Origin: JAZSQT01 sp045538075
Lineage (GTDB): Bacteria > Chrysiogenota > Deferribacteres > Deferribacterales > Mucispirillaceae
Assembly (NCBI GenBank): GCA_045538075.1
Contig: JAZSQT010000010.1
Span: 1-16,796, forward strand
Direction of reading: 5' to 3'
DNA: 16,796 nt
Made by a program: the position numbers and the translations under genes. Of this stretch, positions 13,033 through 16,796 are shown one piece after another. Below the pieces are notes generated by a model. That model was not told where the DNA came from. It worked only from the letters and a program-made list of their open reading frames with translations, and searched no databases. How positions within the stretch are numbered: the stretch's first letter is position 1; every line of letters begins with the position of its first letter.

Positions 13033-14676
13033 ATGGATTTAAGGCAATTTGAAAATGTAATGAAAAGTTTTTTTAATAAAGCTGGAGTTACATTATTGAA
13101 AAAAGGTGTTGATTACGACGATGTTAATAATATATCTTCGTATATCCTATTAGATACAAAAAGAAATAGTTATTATCTTGCAGAAATAAATGTCAATAAT
13201 CCAGAAAATATAGAAGATTTAGAAGTTCAAGCATTATTAGATGATTTTTCTTCTAACAATTCTATAGGCAACCTTGAAAGTAAGGCAATATTATCTTTAG
13301 GTAAGGCTTTATCAAATTATAATTCATCTTTTAGCCTTAAAGATGTTGATTTAAACAGCTTAATCAAAAAATCTGCATTAGTAATTACTGAAGATAATGT
13401 TGACCAAGTAAAAAGTTATTTAGATAAAAATTTCGTTAAATACCAAGCTGCTCCACTAAAAGGAGCATTCGTTGTATTATTTATAGATAAAACTCCATCT
13501 TTAAAGTTATCAGAAATATTTCAGTCTGTAGAAAATAGTTTAATTAATGAATCAACAGAAAAATCTCCAACTATATCTTTTGATGATATTATGAAAGACG
13601 TTGAACCAGTAGATGATAGCGAACATACTGCAACAGAAGGTCAATCAATATCCTTTGATGATATTATGAAAGATGTTGAACCAGTAGCAGAAAGTGAAAT
13701 AAATAGTAATACTTCAATGGACGATGAAGATAAATTATTAAATGAGCTTGATTTATCTTTTATGCAGAAAAAAGCTGAAGATATTCCAGAAGCAAATAGT
13801 AAAGAAGAAGAACTTTTATACAGCAATGTAATTAATGAGCAAGTTGCAAAAGCTACAAATACTCCAGTGCCAGCTCCAGCACCAAAACCAAGAGATGCAA
13901 AAGAAGTTCCTCAAGATATATTAGATTCTGTAGCAAGTGAAGATATAGTAGATGTTCCAGAAAAACCTAAGAAAGAGGTAAAAGAGAAAAAAGTAAAAGA
14001 AAAAAGTAGTAATAGTATAGGGTTTAAAGGGACTATCAGTATAATTTTTCAACATATTGTATCAATCATATTTTTTGCTCCAGCTTATATCGTAAAGCGT
14101 CTTACAAGAAAAATATTGCCACCTTTCGTTGTTTATTGGATATTTGCAATTACAGTATTGTTTGGATTGTATGAAGTAGTATTATCTCTATTTTCACCAA
14201 TATTATACTTTAATTCTGGCTCTAATATCCAAGAAATGACATCTATTATAAACAGTATATCTACCCAAGAAGAAATTGTCGTAAATAATGATACTTATAA
14301 CTTATTTTTATCTTCTTTAGGTTTCTTTACTGGCTTAAGTATTCTTATTAACATAATAACTTCCACTCCACTAATCAAATATATAATGGTTGTTGGTGCT
14401 GTGTTGATGATTTTTCCTATTAGTAGAAAATTAGGGGCAAGAATTACTGTATCATCGGTATTATTTTATATTACATTGCCATTGCTAATAGGAATAGATA
14501 AATATTTTATTAGTAAATTATATGCTTCATCAATGGTTGGTAGCAATATTAATCAAGTAGGGTTGCTATCATTTTTTGGTTTAATAATAATATTATTCTT
14601 TTATGTAAGCATAGTAATTTGGTTTTCAAAATATATTTATACTGATAAATTAAAAGAAAATGAGGTGCTACCTTGA
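13033..14676 (+). CDS. Multi-pass membrane protein with cytoplasmic N-terminal region, unknown function
   Basis: I recognise no family for this 547-residue protein. Residues 1-170 look like a folded alpha/beta domain (VKSYLDKNFVKYQAA, GAFVVLFID), perhaps related to a sensing or restriction-endonuclease-like fold, but that is a guess. Residues 177-218 hold two copies of a 25-residue repeat whose core is ISFDDIMKDVEPV. An acidic, Pro/Ala- and Lys-rich linker follows to about 330. The C-terminal 215 residues carry about five or six hydrophobic segments (roughly 337-352, 363-385, 425-443, 446-465, 475-492 and 510-532), the first ones separated by basic residues (KRLTRKILPP). GGAG precedes the ATG by seven bases. 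It overlaps the hemerythrin gene by four bases, so the two are co-translated and may act together, for example in oxygen sensing. Confidence 0.72.
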   Translation: MDLRQFENVMKSFFNKAGVTLLKKGVDYDDVNNISSYILLDTKRNSYYLAEINVNNPENIEDLEVQALLDDFSSNNSIGNLESKAILSLGKALSNYNSSFSLKDVDLNSLIKKSALVITEDNVDQVKSYLDKNFVKYQAAPLKGAFVVLFIDKTPSLKLSEIFQSVENSLINESTEKSPTISFDDIMKDVEPVDDSEHTATEGQSISFDDIMKDVEPVAESEINSNTSMDDEDKLLNELDLSFMQKKAEDIPEANSKEEELLYSNVINEQVAKATNTPVPAPAPKPRDAKEVPQDILDSVASEDIVDVPEKPKKEVKEKKVKEKSSNSIGFKGTISIIFQHIVSIIFFAPAYIVKRLTRKILPPFVVYWIFAITVLFGLYEVVLSLFSPILYFNSGSNIQEMTSIINSISTQEEIVVNNDTYNLFLSSLGFFTGLSILINIITSTPLIKYIMVVGAVLMIFPISRKLGARITVSSVLFYITLPLLIGIDKYFISKLYASSMVGSNINQVGLLSFFGLIIILFFYVSIVIWFSKYIYTDKLKENEVLP

Positions 14677-15128
14677 GTGATAAACGTTCATTAGAGTGGA
14701 TTAGAGAGTTGGAATCTGGCGATGTTGCTCTTGATAATCATACGAGAGATTTTATTCGCCATGCAAATATTTTTATAGATATGCGAGACTCAATATATAA
14801 AGAAGAAGAGTTAGATAAATTTTTAGGCATATTGACAGAATATTCAAGAAATCATTTTAATGCACAAGAAGAAATTATGAAAAGAACTCGTTATCCAAGT
14901 TACGAGGAACACGTTGCAGAACACAAAAAATTTATTCACTCTGTTTCAAAATTGTATCGTGTTAAACTTAATCAAAAGAAAAACTTATCACCAAATGATG
15001 AAGATTTTGATAACAGAGGTGTTGATGGCGTAATACGTGATGCCTATGATTTTATTATTGGCTGGTATGATAATCATTTACTATCGGCAGATAGACGATT
15101 TTACGACTTTTTGCAGTTTGAAAAATAA
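14673..15128 (+). CDS. Bacteriohemerythrin-like di-iron oxygen-binding protein
   Basis: Hemerythrins are four-helix bundles that bind O2 at a di-iron centre, used for storage, delivery or sensing. This 151-residue protein shows the ligand pattern W9, H23 (DNHT), H61 (HFNAQEE), H80 and H84 (HVAEH), H135 (WYDNH) and D140. One point is unusual: the bridging glutamate normally lies four residues after the second-helix histidine; here that residue is Gln65, with Glu at 66 and 67. The start is TTG 14673, overlapping the upstream stop (TTGA) with GAGGTG five bases before it. It has no signal peptide, so it is cytoplasmic. Its C-terminus overlaps the convergent patatin gene by 28 bases. Confidence 0.9.
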   Translation: MSDKRSLEWIRELESGDVALDNHTRDFIRHANIFIDMRDSIYKEEELDKFLGILTEYSRNHFNAQEEIMKRTRYPSYEEHVAEHKKFIHSVSKLYRVKLNQKKNLSPNDEDFDNRGVDGVIRDAYDFIIGWYDNHLLSADRRFYDFLQFEK

Positions 15129-15940
15129 TCTGACACTCTTTTAGATAAAGAGTGTTGGAGTTTTTTTGATTTTATTAAATCTTCTGTAGTCTTGTATCCT
15201 ATTTCTATAATTTCTTTTGCTTTATATATTTCAAACATACTGTAAGCCGATAAGTTAGGTTCAATAATTGCTTTTTCATACCCTGATAAAGATTCTGCCA
15301 ATGCTTTAGAAATAATGCCCATAGACCTACCCATAATTTCAGTAATTGATGGAGTATCTGTTTCTTCTCTAATTTCAATATGTTTATTTAATTGAACTGC
15401 AACGATATTTTTATAATTTCTCTCATGTAAAACAGTAGATGGCACTGGGTCTGTAACGGCACCATCAACGTAGTATGAGCCGTTATGAAAGTATGGCTTA
15501 AATACTGCTGGAACTGATATGCTAGCCCTTATGGCAGGAAGTATTTCTCCTGAAGAAAAAACTTCTTTTGAGCCAGTCGTAAAATTTGTAGCAGTAATAT
15601 ATAAGGGAATATTAGTATCTTCAAAAGTGGCATTTCCAAGATGGTTTTCAAAATGTTTCATTAGTTTTTTGCCAGATATAAAGCCACCAGACAAGGTAAA
15701 ATCAAGGGCTTTAAAGGTGTTTGCTTTATTGAAACTTGTTAGCCACTCTTTTAATACATCTATTTTGCCTAAAGAGTAGTATACTCCAACGATAGCTCCT
15801 ATGCTTGTGCCAGCAATAGCTTTAATGCTAAAGCCGTAATCAGTTAATGCTTCAATAACTCCAATATGGGCAGCACCCTTAGACGAGCCACTGCCCAAAG
15901 CAAGAGTAATATCTGTAGTTTTAAAAAATTTTCCTAACAT
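15101..15940 (-). CDS. Patatin-like phospholipase (RssA-type)
   Basis: This is a serine lipid acyl hydrolase with a Ser-Asp dyad. The 279-residue product has all family motifs in order: the glycine-rich oxyanion hole GSGSSKGAAHIG (16-27), the nucleophile elbow GTSIG (44-48, Ser46), a conserved proline-containing RASISVPAVFKP block (138-149) and the catalytic Asp in DGAVTDPVP (159-167). Its length and the early SKGAAHIGV motif match the small RssA/YchK-type group. There is no signal peptide, so it is likely cytoplasmic and acts on membrane lipids. The ATG overlaps the DJ-1 stop by one base, so the two form an operon. Its 3' end overlaps the convergent hemerythrin gene and contains that gene's terminator. 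Confidence 0.92.
   Translation of the reverse strand: MLGKFFKTTDITLALGSGSSKGAAHIGVIEALTDYGFSIKAIAGTSIGAIVGVYYSLGKIDVLKEWLTSFNKANTFKALDFTLSGGFISGKKLMKHFENHLGNATFEDTNIPLYITATNFTTGSKEVFSSGEILPAIRASISVPAVFKPYFHNGSYYVDGAVTDPVPSTVLHERNYKNIVAVQLNKHIEIREETDTPSITEIMGRSMGIISKALAESLSGYEKAIIEPNLSAYSMFEIYKAKEIIEIGYKTTEDLIKSKKLQHSLSKRVSDYFSNCKKS
15133..15167 (+). terminator. Terminator of the hemerythrin operon, inside the antisense patatin gene
   Basis: ACACTCTTT (15133-15141) / AAAGAGTGT (15147-15155) is a 9-bp stem with a five-base loop, followed by TGGAG and seven T (15161-15167). It lies five bases after the hemerythrin stop, but on the other strand it encodes the C-terminal part of the patatin-like protein. 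Confidence 0.72.
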
Positions 15941-16491
15941 TATTTAAGATATAGCATATCTTTGCCAACTTGTGTAGCATCATCTTTACCAACAAGATAT
16001 TCTGCAATAGCAAGAGCAAACTTAAAAGTAATAAAAGGACCTGCTCCAGTAATAATATTGCCATCAATAACGACATCATCATTAGAGTATGAGGCATCTT
16101 TTAAGTAATCTTTCATAGATGGATAAATTGTAGCTTTTTTGCCTTTCATTATTCCAGCAGCTTCAAATACAGTAGGAGCAGCACATATTGCAGCAACTAA
16201 TTTTCCGTTATCAAAAGCACTTTTTATAATGGAAGTAACGTCTTTTGAATTGCGTAAATTTTCTGCACCAACGCCACCTCCAGGGCATATAAAACCGTCA
16301 AAATCGTTAATATTAATTTTGTCAATAGTTGTATCAGGTGCAACTTTAACTTCATGGGCAGCAGTAACGTAATGGCTACTACCAATAGAACAAATTGTAA
16401 CATCAATATTACATCTTCTTAAAATGTCAATAGTGCCGATAGCTTCAATTTCTTCAAAACCGTCGGCTAAGAAAACAACAACTTTTTTCAT
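15940..16491 (-). CDS. DJ-1/PfpI-family protein (YajL/ThiJ-like)
   Basis: DJ-1 proteins are small cytoplasmic proteins linked to oxidative-stress protection; members are described as chaperones or glyoxalase/deglycase enzymes, the latter debated. The 183-residue product matches human DJ-1 and E. coli YajL along its whole length: LADGFEEIEAIGTIDILRR with Glu16 (DJ-1 Glu18), PGGGVGAENL (70-79), the nucleophile elbow AICAAP with Cys103 (DJ-1 Cys106), and the FKFALAIAEYLVG C-terminal helix. The usual SRGP before that helix is GAGP here. GAGG lies five bases before the ATG. It is the first gene of an operon with the patatin-like phospholipase. Confidence 0.94.
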   Translation of the reverse strand: MKKVVVFLADGFEEIEAIGTIDILRRCNIDVTICSIGSSHYVTAAHEVKVAPDTTIDKININDFDGFICPGGGVGAENLRNSKDVTSIIKSAFDNGKLVAAICAAPTVFEAAGIMKGKKATIYPSMKDYLKDASYSNDDVVIDGNIITGAGPFITFKFALAIAEYLVGKDDATQVGKDMLYLK

Positions 16492-16530
16492 AATAACCTC
16501 ACGTATTTTTATTAAAACATCTAATTTAGT

Positions 16531-16559
16531 TTTATATCATCAAAAAAGGTGGTAGGCAA
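16531..16559 (-). promoter_or_regulatory. Candidate sigma-70 promoter for the DJ-1/patatin operon
   Basis: On the minus strand TTGCCT (16559-16554) and TATAAA (16536-16531) are separated by 17 bases, about 40 bases upstream of the DJ-1 start. Confidence 0.5.
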
Positions 16560-16597
16560 ATTAAAATTAACTTGTGGTGAAGAAATTGCAACCTATA

Positions 16598-16622
16598 TAT
16601 TATACAAAAAATTTCGTCCTAA
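16598..16622. repeat. Repeat family B end, inverted
   Basis: TTATACAAAAAATTTCGTCC is the exact reverse complement of the right end of family B copy 1 (about 10138-10160). Confidence 0.75.
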
Positions 16623-16623
16623 C

Positions 16624-16796
16624 TTTATAATATTAATTAACTGTTTTCGGTGTAAAGGTTATTTCAATATCAACTTCCCTAAAGAACACAATTTTTTCTC
16701 CAGAAGTAAAAGCATTCCATATATTTATTCAATAAGGTCGCAAAAACGGGAGTGGGCATTATTTATCCCACTCGTTTTCTGTCAACCAACTCGCTT
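16624..16796. repeat. Repeat family C, copy 2 (cut by window end)
   Basis: This is near-identical to 10297-10470 through the left arm and into the loop. The inner hairpin is AAAACG-gg-AGTGGG (16743-16756) / CCCACT-CGTTTT (16767-16778): the lower stem and the GG bulge are the same as copy 1, but the upper stem has a different sequence and is still fully paired. The right arm lies beyond the window. Confidence 0.82.

Noticed and set aside
13641..13826. Minus-strand Ser-rich frame
   Set aside because: It is antisense to the acidic repeat region of the membrane protein; low complexity only.
15519..16406. Plus-strand frames at 15519-15779 and 16139-16372 and a second minus frame at 16224-16406
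   Set aside because: All are shadows of the clearly recognised patatin-like and DJ-1 genes.

Overview
The window is an AT-rich stretch of a Gram-negative bacterial chromosome. It carries two lipoprotein-type signal peptides and a two-component spanin pair, which imply an outer membrane. The dispersed repeats beginning GATTGCCACG and ending in CATTACGAGGAG/GACGAAGTAATCC, together with a hemerythrin, would fit a low-GC Deferribacterota such as Mucispirillum, but that assignment is a low-confidence guess from style, not from a marker gene.

Layout. (1) 1-830: a host-like lipoprotein gene closed by a strong intrinsic terminator. (2) 1001-10009: a compact, one-direction block of T7-like (podovirus) late genes in T7 order: tail tubular protein A (gp11-like), tail tubular protein B (gp12-like), gp13-like and gp14-like proteins, a gp17-type fibre adaptor, a collagen-like fibre, a small unknown protein, inner-membrane spanin, outer-membrane spanin, holin candidate, small terminase and large terminase. 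All frames are open and the large terminase keeps its ATPase and nuclease residues. Portal, scaffold, capsid, gp15, gp16, RNA polymerase, replication, endolysin and integrase genes are all absent, although host-type sequence flanks both ends. (3) 10005-11160: about 1.1 kb without genes, packed with three families of structured, interspersed repeats (called A, B and C here). (4) 11200-12726 (-): an exopolyphosphatase/GppA-family phosphatase with an HD domain. (5) 13033-15128 (+): a two-gene operon with a clear sigma-70 promoter, encoding an unrecognised multi-pass membrane protein and a hemerythrin. (6) 15101-16491 (-): a two-gene operon encoding a DJ-1/PfpI protein and a patatin-like phospholipase, convergent with and overlapping the hemerythrin gene. 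(7) 16492-16796: its promoter and further copies of repeats B and C.

How the genes fit together. The phage block encodes a short tail, its fibres, a lysis set lacking the peptidoglycan hydrolase, and a DNA-packaging motor, but no head to package into. It may be half of a split or rearranged prophage, a domesticated particle whose other genes lie elsewhere, or a recent remnant. The repeats abutting the terminase end are natural rearrangement points.

The most unusual signal is translational. Three phage genes (gp11-like, fibre adaptor, inner-membrane spanin) have no ATG, GTG or TTG near the conserved beginning of the protein. Each instead has a strong Shine-Dalgarno sequence 6-8 bases before an ATC, ATA or ATT. 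This explains why simple ORF callers truncate two of them and miss the third entirely. No tRNA, rRNA, CRISPR array or attachment site was recognised.
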